From: Dallia pectoralis
Lineage: Eukaryota > Chordata > Actinopteri > Esociformes > Umbridae
Direction: 5' to 3'
Assembly: GCA_029465975.1 (NCBI GenBank)
Contig: CM055744.1
Location: forward strand, 248,001-312,000
DNA length: 64,000 bases
Below the pieces are notes generated by a model. It searched no databases. It was not told where the DNA came from and saw nothing but the letters and a program-made list of their open reading frames with translations. Shown one piece after another: positions 40,582-52,375 of this stretch (positions are counted from its first letter, which is position 1; each line of letters starts with the position of its first letter). The translations under genes were made by a program, and so were the position numbers.

Positions 40582-42057
40582 TTATTCGTTGTTTATGCTT
40601 TGGATGCTCTTTTGTAGCTCACGATAGGCACCCACCAGGTTTGTTCCATTATCCGAGTGGATAACCTTAACTGCTCTCCTCCTGGATACAAATCTTCTGA
40701 TTGCATATATACATGAATCTGTGTCAAGTGAGTGTGCCACTTCAACATGAATTGCTCTTATGTTAAGGCATGTGAAGACAACGCCATACCTTTTAACAGT
40801 TGCTCTGCCACGCCTGACCTCAAATGGGCCAAAGAAGTCCACACCGACATTGGTAAACGGTGGCTCCCCTGGTACTAGTCGCTCCTTTGGCAAGTCTGCC
40901 ATTTGTTGCTCACCTTTAATGCCACTAAGACGTCTGCATACGACACATCTTGAGATGATCTTCCTGATGGCAGAATTTGCGCTTGGAGTCCAGAATCTTT
41001 GTCTGAACCGAGAGAGAGTGTGATTCCGGCCACTATGTCCAATATCCTCATGTATCTGTCTGATGATAAGCTGTGTGACATGATGGTTTTTGGGCAATAG
41101 AGCAGGGTGCTTGGCTTGAGCTGGCATAGCAGACCTGCATAACCGGCCACCTACTCGTAGCAGACCGTCTTGGAGCACTGGGGATAGTCTAAATAGGTGG
41201 CTGTTCCTTTTGATCATCAAGCCCTTTTGTAAGGCTAAGATTTCCTGAGAAAACATCATCCCCTGACAAAAACGAAGGATTTCTGTTTCTGCCTCCTGTA
41301 GCTCATCTACCGTTATGGGCCTATTAATCAGGGTCTTTTTGTATTCCTGTAGGCTCTTTTCCAACTGATGGCTCCTGCTTCTAGTTGTGATCGATGGCTG
41401 ACCTGCCACCTTTTCAGCCAGTTTCACCTTTTCCTCACATAATAGCCGCAGTGAACGCTTGACTTTAAGTATCCAAACAACTGCTCTTTTGAGGTTGTAC
41501 CATCGTGAGTAATGCAAGATGAGCTTGGTAATCACATCTTCATCTTGTACTGCAATTACATTCACCATAGCTTCCTTCTTTACTTCTGGGTTATCATCAG
41601 CAAGGGGGGTGCAGTATGGCATAACAGGCCAATCTGTGCTGGAATGTTTGAGGAACTCTGGCCCTGATACCCATGTTGCATCACTGAGAAACTTTCTTGC
41701 TGTCACACCTCTTGAAGCATAGTCAGCAGGGTTCAGTGAAGTAGGCACATATCTCCATTGGGAGACTTGACTTTCATCCCTAATGATGGTAACTCTGTTT
41801 GCCACAAAGGTTTGGAATCTTTTTGTTTCATTTTTGATGAACATTAAAACAGATGTACTGTCCGTCCAGAACATTGACTCTTGAAGGCTGAGTTCTATCT
41901 CGGATCTTAACATTTTGTCGATGCGCACGGCTACTGTGGCCGCGGTGAGCTCCATTCTTGGCACAGTGATTGGTTTAACAGGCGCCACTCTGGCTTTGCC
42001 CATAAGGAATGCACAATGAATGAGCTTCTCCTTGTTGATCAACTTCAGGTAGGTCAC
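40582..42057 (-). pseudogene. BEL/Pao RNase H and integrase
   Basis: RNase H residues: RMELTAATVAVRI and MFWTDSTSVLMFI. Integrase follows: zinc-binding HHCC (HEDIGHSGRNHTLSRFR, then CVVCRRLSG), then the DDE core with VGVDFFGPFEVRRG and VIHSDNGTNLVGA. The catalytic glutamate lies at or beyond the frame end near 40582. The integrase inserts cDNA into host DNA; it is broken here by a frameshift before 40343. Confidence 0.85.
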
Positions 42058-42157
42058 AGTACCGTATCCAGTCTCGCTTGCATCTGCAAAATGATGGAGT
42101 TGGGCTGTAATCGGCTTTCCAAACTGAAGAGGTTTAAGGCATCTTGTTATCTTGTAG

Positions 42158-43387
42158 TCAGACAGCTGTTGTTAAGTCCGTTATCCAGTCCTGCCATCTT
42201 TTAGATATGCCCTCTGGAATAGTCTCATCCCATCGAAGCTTTAACTTGCAGAGTGTTTGCAGGATTTGCTTACCAGGAAGAATGACTGGTGCCAGCATTC
42301 CCAAGGGGTCGTAGACCGAACTCACCATGGAAAGGATACCCCGTCTTGTTAGAGGTCTGTCCTGGATGCTTATTTTGAACCTAAATGAATCGGTTTCAAT
42401 GCACCACTGTATTCCTAGTGCTCTCTCTACAGGCAATGCGTCTCTGTCCAAGTTCAGATCTTTAATCTCCTTCGCTCTTGCCTCCTCAGGAATGGATAAG
42501 AGCACAGTAAGGCTGTTGCTTAACCATTTGCTGAGCTTGAAACCTCCTCTGGCACACAAATCCGTAAGAACCTTTGTAAGCTCTAAAGCTTGCTTGTTGG
42601 TTGAAACGGACTTTAAGCAGTCATCCACATAGAAATTCCTTTTTACAGTGCTCAATGCTTCTGGATTGAATTTGTCACTATTATCCTCACCACACCGTCG
42701 TAGAGCATAGTTGGCGCAGCTTGGTGAGGACGTTGCTCCAAAGATGTGCACAACCATTTTGTAGACCCTCAGATCTTTTTGGAGATCTCCGTGTGGCCAC
42801 CACAGAAATCTCAGAAGGTCGCTGTCCTCCTCTGGCACCCTGACTTGATAGAACATGGCATCAATATCAGCCATAAATGCTATTGGCTCCTGTCTAAACC
42901 TGGTTAGAACTCCTATGAGGCTGCTGGTGAGGTCAGGACCTTGTAAAAGGTGTGCATTCAGTGAAGTGCCTTGATAAGACGAGCCACAGTCGAAAACCAC
43001 ACGCAATTTCTTCTTTTTTGGATGGTACACACCATGATGTGGGATGTACCAGACGTGCTTGGGTTTGTCCACTGGTACTTCCGACACCTTTACTGTATAG
43101 CCTTTGTCAAAGAGGTTTTTCATGAACTTCTTGTAATCCTCGTAGAATTCATGGTTCTTGTTGAATTTTCTTTTCAGACCAATGGCACGCTGTTCTGCTA
43201 CACAGTAGTTGTTTGGTAGTTCCATTGCATCACTTCTAAGGGGAAGACCTATGCTGTAGTGTCCTTCCACGAGTTTTGTTGACATTTCCACTTTTGTCAT
43301 AAACTGGGTATCTTCTCTGGACATTTCAAGCTTCTCTATACAATGATGCTCAGGGAAGTCATACCTAACCTGTTGCTGTCTCTTCAA
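42158..43387 (-). pseudogene. BEL/Pao reverse transcriptase
   Basis: A 409-codon frame. It has KPKHVWYIPHHGVYHPKKKK, LRVVFDCGSSYQGTSLNAHL, FMADIDAMFYQVRVPEED (motif A), YALRRCGEDN, RNFYVDDCLKSV (motif C with YVDD) and then the A17-type connector LGIQWCIETDSFRFKI. This order is typical of BEL/Pao. The frame shifts before RNase H near 42100-42160. It overlaps the protease frame by a few codons. Confidence 0.85.
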
Positions 43388-45987
43388 GGCTACCTATAGA
43401 GATTCGGTTTGCCGTTGCTGTAGACTGCCCTGATGTGGAGTTGCCACTCTTTTTGAGCGGCCCATTTACAATCCACCCTAATACAGTCTTCACAGCATAT
43501 GGGCCGTTACCTTCACTGTTAATTACCATCCATGGTTCCATGGCACATGGCACATTGGTTCCAATCAACAGTCCTATATCACTATCAATGGTGGTGAGAA
43601 GCACAGGCTTTAAGTATGGCCACTGGTCAACATCGTTTTGAGAAGGTATGTTTTCCTTCTTAACTGGTATTGTCGTCTGCGTGAATACGTCAGGGAGTTC
43701 CAAGTAATTGTTCTCTTCTATATTGCTTATTTCCAGTCCAGAGACCACTGACGTCCTAACGCACTCTTCTCTATTCATGGTCCGGAGTAGAATATTTGTT
43801 TTTCGTCCCGTCACCTTAAGTTTGTTTAGCAGATTTTCTATGCAAAATGTGGCAGAACTGCCTGGATCTAGAAAAGCGTAGGTCTCAATTACCTTGTTGC
43901 TTTTCTTGGCCTTTATCCGTACAGGAACGATTGCTAGTATGCAGTCCTGGTCTCCGGCCCCGTTGTCACTTTCAATGTCGCCATCCATGTTTACAAGTGC
44001 GTTGGTTACTGCCTGCTCATAGTCTTGGCCAGGCCTTCGTTCCTTGTTGTCAATGTGTAACATGGTGGGATGCTTACGGGAACAGACATCACAGGACAGT
44101 CTTTGAGTGCATCCTTTGCTCATGTGTCCTCGCAAAAGACAACCAAAACATACGCCTTTACCTTTGAGGAAACCAATCTTCTCTGTGTGTGCTATTTTAC
44201 CCAGGTCCTTACATTCTCTCAAAGGGTGATCTTGGTCACAGAACAGACACTGCTTCGTCGTCTTCGTTGGGTAATGTTCAGAGGACTTCAATGGTTTAGC
44301 TGGTTTAGTTTCTGGGGACACGTTGGTTAGAAAACTTGTTTTTCTTTTTACTTCCCTTGCAAGGAGTGGCCTAACCGGACCTGGTTTAGGTTCTCCTCGT
44401 ACTGTGTTGTTTTCCCTTATGCTTCCAAACACTGGGTGGGATAGTATTCTGGCTTGGCATTCCACAAAGTTAACCAGATCTTGGAATCTTGCTCTCCTTC
44501 CATTTCGCTCTTGTCTGTCACATGCTAGGTTCCTCCATTTTTCTTTTAGTTTGTAGGGTAACTTCGAGAGTATGGCTCTCATGTTAGTTGGATTGTCCAT
44601 TTCCTCCATGTACTCTATACTGCCCATGGTATTAAGACAGCCTGTAAGGAATACTGAAAAAGATTGCATAGCTTCAGCGTCTTCAACTTTAATGCTCGGC
44701 CAGCTGAGGGCTTTGTAAGCTGTGGCAATCTTGTATTCATCACCAAAGTGCCTTTTGAGGAGTCTCTTAGCCTCTTCAAAACCCCTTGAAGGGTCCATGT
44801 GTTGGCAACTTCTTATTAGTTCTCGTGGCTGTCCTGCTGTGAACTGCTCCAGAAAGTGCAAACAGTCCTTGCTGCTGTCTGTACGCTCTTCAATGCCATG
44901 CTCGAAAGCTCTTATAAAAAGTTATAGTCCAAAGGGTCACCTCTAAAAACTGGTATGTTTAGTGGTGGAAGTAATGCTAAGCTTTGTTGTTTTACTAACA
45001 GTTCTGTTATGGCGTTCTGTCTTTCCATGACGTTAGCCATATTGCCAATGCTGTCTGTCCTATCTTCTCCTAGCTGTTGTCTAGGTCTCTCTTGGCATGA
45101 TTGACTCCCTTGACGTTCACGATGTCGGGCCTGGTGGTGGCTTGGGGTTTCCATATTAGGAGCTATAAAAGGAAACGTTCTATACCGCTGTAGTGTGCTT
45201 TGGGGAGGTCCTGGAATACGTTCAACATGAGCTGGTTGAGTTTGACTCTGCTCTGCTTCAATTGTGTTCTCTTTTACAGCCGCAGCGTTCAGGTACTCGT
45301 TCATTCCATTGCCTGGCCTTTGCATTCCCATCCTGATGAAGATTCAAACTCACTAAAGACATGCAGTCTAGCAGAGTTGGCTGCCATTTCAGCTTCAAGC
45401 TCCAACTCCTCTCTTCTTGCTTTCAGCATAGCCTCCTCCTTTTCTAGTGCTTGTTTCTTTTTCAAAGTACTCGCTCTAACTAAAAGTGCTGCCTGTTCAG
45501 CCTGTAGGTGGAGTCGAGCAGAGGTGGACGATCCTCCTGATCTTTTACTCTGTTGGGAATAAACCTTGGAAGAAGCCTGTGAGATGCTATCTTCTGGGTT
45601 TACTTCCTCAATGTCTCTTGTGGTGAAAAGAGTCCTAAGCTGTACTTCTGTCTTCCATTTTTCTACCCAACGTACAAAATCCTCATTGTCTGCCATCTTA
45701 GGGTCATACCATTCTTTCTGATCCTTCTCCGCCTCGCTACTGGGTAACAAAGCTTTAACTGACATATTTAGTTTTTGCATTTCTTGACAGAGACTGTTAA
45801 ACTCAGTAGACATCTTGTCCTTGACCAATGCAAAGTTTCCATCATCTTCCATTAACTTCATTATCTCATTCCTTTTCCTGGTAATTACGCCAGATTTGGC
45901 ACTTCTGGAAGCTTTCAGATGTTTTATATTTTCCATCACTGCTTTGTCAATATCGGATTCCACAGCTTCCATTTTAAGATTAAACAA
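43365..45987 (-). pseudogene. BEL/Pao gag-like region, zinc knuckle and protease
   Basis: The N-terminal frame (45987-45301) is a coiled-coil type: alternating charged residues, ending LKKKQALEKEEAMLKARREE. A second frame (45331-44912) ends LPPLNIPVFRGDP, the start of the DUF1759 gag-like domain, which continues in a third frame (44861-43365) with LRSCQHMDPSRGFEEAKRLL and RRHFGDEY-like text. Zinc knuckles follow: CLFCDQDHPLREC and CFGCLLRGHMSKGC. The protease (DUF1758-type) shows YAFLDPGSSATF with its catalytic Asp. Gag packages element RNA and the protease matures the polyprotein. At least two frameshifts. Confidence 0.8.
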
Positions 45988-46408
45988 TTAGACCAGTTCT
46001 ATTCATCAATGCTTGCACCAGTGTAATCGGTGGAACGTACCCAGTCGTGACGTCATGCGTGCTCCTCCACACCGCTGCAGTTCCTCTCCAATTTCATTTT
46101 CAAAGGCAGCGCCAAGCGAAGTCCATTACAGAATTACTCTCCTCCTGCCTTTATTGTGACGAGTAAATATCTTATGTCGCGATTCCTTTCATTACACGCT
46201 GGTATGCATCCGATACACTGTAACACTACCGGTCTCCGTAACCAACTCCTTGATTTGTTACATTGTTTCAATATGTTGCTTCATTCCCGTGCGACGTCCA
46301 ATCTGCAACAGTCCGATAAGCGCCTTTCCTTGATTCTGTTCCTCCGTATTTTACCGTGGTTAAGCGGTCCTCTCTTTACGGTAAACTCTCAGCAGAGATT
46401 TTTGACAT

Positions 46409-46747
46409 TGTTGGTTCTTTGATCTTTATTGTAGGGCGGTTTTGACGCGTTGCACTTTGGTTGATGTGTTTCATGAATAAATGGACGAACTCCGAATGTT
46501 GGTATTATATTTTTGGCTTTATTTCGACCATAACTTAAACAGGATAACATAAAACTTGAAGAACGTAAAGAACGGTCAAAAATCTATATGCCTTTTTTCC
46601 TATTCAAACAACCAACCCGCAGCAAACTCTGGCGGGTGCTTAAATTAAATGTGCCAGGTGAGGGCAATCCCCCCTGGGCGTGTCCAATGTGATCTCAATC
46701 AACAAACAATACAAAAAGAAACATAAATGATCCTTTTGGCTCTAACA
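46409..46747 (-). repeat. BEL/Pao 5' LTR
   Basis: 339 bp. Right end TCTAACA is followed by the TTCAG duplication (46748-46752). Confidence 0.85.
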
Positions 46748-46752
46748 TTCAG

Positions 46753-47430
46753 TGTTCCGTACGTTTTTTCAATGGGTTACACTTGTGGAACAGTGCCCTG
46801 AATCGGGAAGCATTACTATGTAGCCTACTGTTTTAAAATCTCTCCCTGTTATTGCCTCTAGCCTCTGCTGAGTTATTTAAAACGTCAATGACATTTCTAG
46901 GACATGTAGAAATGAAAAAGACGTGCTTTGAGACATGCTTTTAGTTTTTGGAGAATACATGTAACTTATAACTCGGATTTCCATGATTTTGAATATACTG
47001 GAATATACTGTGTGTGTGATCCACCCGAATTGTGAGACAGTTTCAATTGAAAGTGACACAGCTACGCCATTCCTCTTTTTGTTACAATCTGGGGGTTAGC
47101 CCCTTTCAACAAATCTAGTTTTCATGTTTCTGTGATGATGTATTTATTTTTTAGACGTGTAACTATTTATCTTACAGCATCTCTCACTTTCTGCAAAATA
47201 TACCTGTTTTTTAGAGCGTAAATGGCTCTAAATCAGCAGACCAGACCATTCTAGGAGCATTGCTATCCTCATTTGGATTCCTTACTTAGCAATGTGTTTT
47301 TAACAATTTATTGGCAGTACAATTATTACTTTTCCTCATGTACTTGGAGTGTGTCTTTTAATTTGAATAACTTCACACATAGGTCCTCACCGTATATGTC
47401 TAATTACTGTGTATAATTTGTGTGTTTCAG
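46753..47430 (+). other. Remainder of intron 1 of the SET gene
   Basis: No coding sequence. Ends in the acceptor TGTGTTTCAG at 47421-47430. Confidence 0.55.
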
Positions 47431-48885
47431 CGATCGTAGGATGCCACTGGTTTGCATTTTTTGCCGAAAATCTCAGAACTCCCTTCCACAACATCTCAGA
47501 AGAGCCTGCATGAAGGACAAGACTACGGCTGAAATTCATTTGGAGGTTGCCAAAGCTAAGGTGGAGATGTTGAGGTTCGTCAGGAATGGGAGAGTCCTGG
47601 ACTTCAAGCTGTTTAAAGCTTTGATTGAAAAACCGGATGCCGTTAAGAGAGTGATTGAAGTGCTAGAGGAAACGGGGCACGTCTTCTGCAACAAGCCAGA
47701 AGTGCCGTCAGTTGTCACAGAGTAAGTCATTTTGTAACCTGCCCCTTGTTATCAGTAAAGTAATGCATCATCATTATTAAATCATTTTTAACTTTTTGGT
47801 ATTGCAGACAAGCAGACAAACTGAGTCAGCCAACTGTGGAACTTGAAACTGAACAGGACACAGATTCTGCTGAGGACTCTCCTCTGTACCCACAGTAAGC
47901 AAAACCAAAACCATTGTGAACGGCAATGTTAAAAACAATATCTGTTTTTATTTGAAGTATATTTGTTGAAATAGACAAATAATTAATATATTGCTTATCT
48001 ATTATTTTGCAGGCACCAAATGTTGACAAAGCCACAGCCAAGCCCAAAGGAATGTCTGTCAATTCTGACAGTAGCAAAGCCAGATTTGATGAAAAGTATA
48101 GGCATGTTAATGAATGGAATGGCATTGAAAAAAGAAGAGCAGCTCAACGTCCTCTACTACCTAGAGGCTCTGCTGATGCTGAAACATCTTCAGCGTAGTG
48201 TGGTGGTGAAGAACATGACCGTGAGTTACCAAGTTAATTAAGTCTGCATTACTAATTCATTGTTTTTTGTCAACATGATTTAATGCTAATTGTATTTGCA
48301 GGTTGATGATTGGTGCACCAGGTGCAAGGTTTCCAATGACCATGGGACAATCTACGTCATTGGTGTAAAGGGGCACAAGACCGGAGCACAGCAAGAGGCA
48401 ACAATTTCATTAGATGAAGAGGAAGACGCTGTAAGATAAACATTTATTCTTAGGCAATTTTATACTTGATACATTTTAGAACAAATGTGATGACCCATTT
48501 TCTTTTTTGTTCAGTGGATGGACATCTACTACAAGTTGATCAGGCCAGCATTCCTACAGGGGCTTCCAGAAGAGCAGGCTAAACCTGACCATTTCTTCAT
48601 CTCGTCGACCGGCAGGCCAATCTACAGTACATACAATGACGTTCGCAAACTTCAACTTAAGTAAGTTGGACAAGTTATTACAGTTATATGATTATATTTA
48701 GCATGCATAGTTATTACAGTCTATTAAAAATGCATTTATCTTTTTTTCCAAGATATAAGCTGCCAAATGTGACAAGCCGACAAGCACGCTAGGTGATCGA
48801 GATCACCGCAGACCGCATGAAGCCTATGAGCTCTGCACAGATGGGAATGGACATCACCCGTGATATTGCCTGTGAAACTACGCAA
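47431..48885 (+). CDS. Exons 2-7: Cys-finger and tyrosine-recombinase-like part of the SET gene
   Basis: GT..AG exons: 47431-47721, 47808-47894, 48013-48220, 48302-48430, 48515-48660, and 48753 to about 48885. Exons 2-6 join in one frame. Exon 2 has CIFCRKSQNSLPQHLRRAC, a C2HC-like finger. Exon 5 has WCTRCKVSNDHG. Exons 6-7 have DHFFISSTGRPIYSTYNDVR and LPNVTSRQAR, which resemble the C-terminal part of degenerate tyrosine recombinases (Crypton-type) found in fish proteins. That assignment is from memory of the pattern. A TAG at 48790-48792 interrupts exon 7 right after QAR, and the end of exon 7 does not match the phase of exon 8. A GHHP reading exists in another frame at 48849-48860. Confidence 0.55.
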
Positions 48886-48980
48886 GTATTTATTTAAGAA
48901 AGGGAGAAAACACAATGACTTTTAAATGTGCCCATGTTGTTTTACTAAACTTTGACTTCTAATTTCTCCAAATTCTAAAG

Positions 48981-49894
48981 GTCTGAATTACCTCACTGCT
49001 CAGAAGATGCCTCGTCAAAGGGTGTCTGCTGTGATGAAGACTACCAGGTGACACTTGATGGGGAACCTCCTAAGAAAAAACAACGATCCATTCTGTCTAT
49101 TGGAAATGAAAAAGCCTATAATGACAAATGGAGGGAGATTCAACAAAATATGCGCATCAATGATATCATTGGTAAGTGTCACTACGTTGAATGATGAAGG
49201 ATGAAATATTAGTTGACCTTACTCAAACAAAACTAAAATGCTCCTTTATTAATGTACATCAAACATCGAACCTTTTTTCACATGTTTTCTATGTATGTTT
49301 ACAGAAAACTTTCCTTGCCGGCGTCCGTCCTTGCAGGCAGTCTCCAGGTACATCTCCCGCCAAGCCTGGAAGAAAAACCCAGTCAACGCTGAGAATGTGT
49401 GTCAACTCTGGAAACCTGCCATCAAAGCCACCGGGGAGATTGACAGCGAGACCATCCGGCAACTTCTTACCTCACAGAAGTGGAATGGTTTGCGTATTGC
49501 TGAGGACCCGAAGAAAGGCAAAAAGGTCATGACCACGAGAACCTTTAAGAAAGGAGAGGTGGTATGTGACTACCATGGCATTCCTTTGTCTTTCAAGGCT
49601 GGACAGGTGCTGTTAAAGAGCACAGAGCAGGGTTCAATGGGCTACTTGTATTTCTACAAGAACAGAAACGGAGTGAACCGCTGTATGGATAGACAGACTG
49701 TCCCATGCCCATGCCATCCTGACATGGAGACATTTGGAAGGCGGATTAATCACTCCAGGAAAAACCCGAACCTCAAGTCAAACATGAAGACTTTGACAAT
49801 CAATGAGGTTGAATCAGATGTCATTTTCTTTATCGCCAACAAAGATATTAAGTGCGATGAAGAAGTCACATATGATTACGGTGTTAACCGTTAA
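48981..49894 (+). CDS. Exons 8-9: KMT5A/SET8-like SET domain
   Basis: Exon 8 (48981-49170) reads SELPHCSEDASSKGVCCDED, then a basic KKKQRS patch, and joins in phase to exon 9 (49304-49894). Exon 9 holds the SET domain: GLRIAEDPKKGKKVMTTRTF, KKGEVVCDYHG, GYLYFYKN, FGRRINHSRKNPNL (the NHS cofactor/catalytic motif) and DEEVTYDYGVNR (the ELTYDYG-like end). The SET core is closest in pattern to KMT5A (SET8), a lysine methyltransferase using S-adenosylmethionine. The stop is at 49892-49894; AATAAA sites at 50296 and 50314 could serve as polyadenylation signals. Exon 8's acceptor (CTAAAG) is in doubt. Confidence 0.75.
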
Positions 49895-49979
49895 GTCCTT
49901 CAAAGGGGAAGCAGCCGATGCGGAATGGCTGAACGACTAATTATGGAAACATTTTATACATTTTGAACATGCCAGACTT

Positions 49980-50265
49980 ACACTTTACACACTTTATTAT
50001 GTTATACATTGTTTTACTTAAATTGTATTCATAAATACTTATTACATACATTGTGCATTTCATTTTATACATTGTATACACTTCACACACTTTATTATTT
50101 TATACATTGTTTTACTTATATTTTATTTATAAATACTTATTACATACATTGTGCATTTCATTTTATACATTGTATACACTTTACACGATTTATTGTATGC
50201 ATCTTATACATTGTTTCCATTTTATTGTTAAATACTTATTCATGTACTTTGACATAAAGTTGTGA
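49980..50265. repeat. AT-rich ~100 bp tandem repeat after the SET gene
   Basis: ACTTATTACATACATTGTGC followed by ATTTCATTTTATACATTGTA occurs twice (about 50037 and 50137), with shorter TTATACATTGT pieces around. Lies in the probable 3' untranslated region. Confidence 0.75.
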
Positions 50266-50497
50266 CATGTTTTGTTGCACTTAACTAGTTTTGAAATAAA
50301 TTGTAATTTATAAAAATAAATACTTGTTTGTTGTTTTTGGTTAATACAAAAAAGGTCTCAATTTGATTTGACAGTTCATCTAAGGGTAGGAACAAAAGAC
50401 AATTTCAAGAGTATTGTTGGCAGGGTGGGTAAAAGACTTGCCAATGTAAATATCTTTCTCATCAACTATCTTTTAACAACCAGCGACACGTTCTGAA

Positions 50498-51035
50498 ATA
50501 ATCTATAGCTGGATAATAATGTATTTATGGAATAATATTAAAATTAGTTTCAGTTTTATACAACTTACTATCCGTTTATACAGTTTTTACGATGATTTGT
50601 TAAAGTTTGAGGCATGCTTTCAGTTTCTGGAGAATCGTGGATCTCAAGAGTCATTTTGGCATTGGTTACAGAGCTGTAACATCACTCTGGGATCCACGAT
50701 TTCACTGTTGTTGAACATGCTGCAAGCAGCCACAAGAGGGCGGCGCGCTGTCAGCCACCACCAGCACCAGCACAAGTTGCCCGCCACCTGCTGGGCATTA
50801 TACACATGCAGTTATACAGGACACTGCCGCACACAAAAGAAGCGTGGTGGGGAGTACATTAAACTAAAGTTTTAAACAGGGCAAAACTATTTATATAATG
50901 TCAATGTATTTATATATATTAAGTCAATGTATTTATGGAATTAAAATAATATTGGATATTAAACTAGTTTCGGTTTGATAATATCTCCTACAATAAAATG
51001 ACGAAATGGATTTACGTTTCTGTCTTGCTCCTATA
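50498..51035. repeat. Dispersed palindromic repeat, partial copy 2
   Basis: Left part as in 23446-23600, then half of the palindrome (GAGCTGTAACATCACTCTGG to CACAAGAGGGCGGCGCGCTG), a CACCAGCAC-rich insertion, and the tail ACAATAAAATGAC at about 50989. Confidence 0.7.
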
Positions 51036-51329
51036 TTTCTCCCATGGCAGGCGGTTGCTCATTTTAACAACATCATTTGTATAAGTTAAAACTGCGAAAA
51101 ATGCATTTGCATGAAGTAAAATCATTTAAATGGAAGGAACATTTTTAATTTGAATTTATTGACAGTTAATATACTACTGTGTATGGCGATAATAATACTC
51201 TATATGGCGATTCAGCATCGAATGAAACTCAATTGACCATCCACAATAAACACATATGATGATCAGTATACCGATCTCCAAAAACGTTTAAAATTGTCAG
51301 GGCATGTGTACATTATTAACAATGAGCCT
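51036..51329. other. AT-rich spacer
   Basis: No gene or clear repeat. Confidence 0.4.
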
Positions 51330-52190
51330 TTTTTAAGCCTTGTACAATGATTTGTTAAAGTTTGAGGCACGCTTTGAGTTTCTGGAGAATGGTCATTTTG
51401 GCCCTCTTGTGGATGCTTGCAGCATGTTCAACAACAGCGAAAACGTGGATCCGGGAGTGATGTTACAGAGCTGTAACATCACTCTGGGATCCACGATTTC
51501 TCTGTTGTTGAACATGCTGCTAGCAGCCACAAGAGGGCGGCGCGCTGTCCAGCAGTTGATATTATCTCCCACAATAAAATGACCAAATGGAATTATGTTT
51601 CTGTCTCTGTACACTATATGCCTGCCTAGAGTGAATCATAACTGGGCTGGTTTTGTGAATGACAGTTTTGATTTGGTCATTCCAACAATCCACTTTTACC
51701 GTTCCCTGTTCATATCCCACGTAACTAATGCTCAGGCAAACAAAATAGACTTGTGTCTGGACATGTTCCGTTATTTTAATCTGCCCTTATCGATTGGAAA
51801 ATAAACAGTACTGCTATTATCAGTGTTGTTATGAATGTTTTACTTATTCACTGTATACTGATATTAACTGGAGTGGTTTAAATTTGTACAAACATGGTAC
51901 AGTTAACTCTTTACAAAGTAATGCAATGTTAACCCTTCTGAAATGTATAATCTATAGCTGGATAATAAGTCAATGCTTTCATACGTAGTCATGATGTGGG
52001 GAACCATCAAATACAGACCACCTGATAGGATATTTCTATATTTTTCCTGTTAACCCTGGATTTCCACTGGGTGGATTAGCATATACATTTATATTAATTG
52101 ATATGATAATTGATAAATAATTAATTGACGTGACTGACTCTGTTCCCATTCGGACACAATAAATAATTAACTAAAAGAATCAAGTCTAGA
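51330..52190. repeat. Dispersed palindromic repeat, copy 3
   Basis: Full-length copy matching 23540-24400 in the same orientation, with the ~140 bp palindrome at about 51400-51540 and the CCACCTGATAGGATATTTCT module at 52018. Confidence 0.75.
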
Positions 52191-52194
52191 CCAG

Positions 52195-52375
52195 CCTATT
52201 ACTTATATAAGGAACTACATTAGACCAGCCTATTACTTATATAAGGAACTACATTAGACCAGCCTATTACTAATATAAGGAACTACATTAGACCAGTCTA
52301 GTACTAGTATAAGGAACTACATTAGACCAGTCTATTACTAGTATAAGGAACTACATTAGACCAGTCTAGTATAAG
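52195..52375. repeat. ~34 bp tandem repeat, five copies
   Basis: Units of TATAAGGAACTACATTAGAC followed by CAG(C/T)CTATTACT; the last unit is shortened. A short (CA)n follows at 52423-52441. Confidence 0.85.

Larger units (their letters stand above)
39504..46747 (-). mobile_element. BEL/Pao LTR retrotransposon in the first intron
   Basis: A 7.24 kb element on the minus strand. LTRs are 39504-39841 (3') and 46409-46747 (5'), with ends TGTTGG and TCTAACA on the plus strand. The 5 bp TTCAG directly before 39504 and after 46747 is an exact target duplication. Coding order on the minus strand is gag-like region, zinc knuckles, aspartic protease, RT, RNase H, integrase, DUF5641, which is BEL/Pao. 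Frameshifts near 45300, 44890, 42100 and 40400 inactivate it. LTR identity is high (a handful of differences, such as GCTCTTTGT versus GCACTTTGG), so insertion was fairly recent. Confidence 0.9.

Noticed and set aside
46156..46422. 88-codon plus-strand frame
   Set aside because: Lies in the 5' region and LTR edge of the BEL/Pao element on the opposite strand; no domain.
50009..50265. Frames rich in Tyr/His/Leu after the SET gene
   Set aside because: Translation of the AT-rich tandem repeat in the probable 3' untranslated region.
52195..52375. CRISPR-like regular repeat
   Set aside because: Units are contiguous, with no unique spacers; a minisatellite in a eukaryotic setting.
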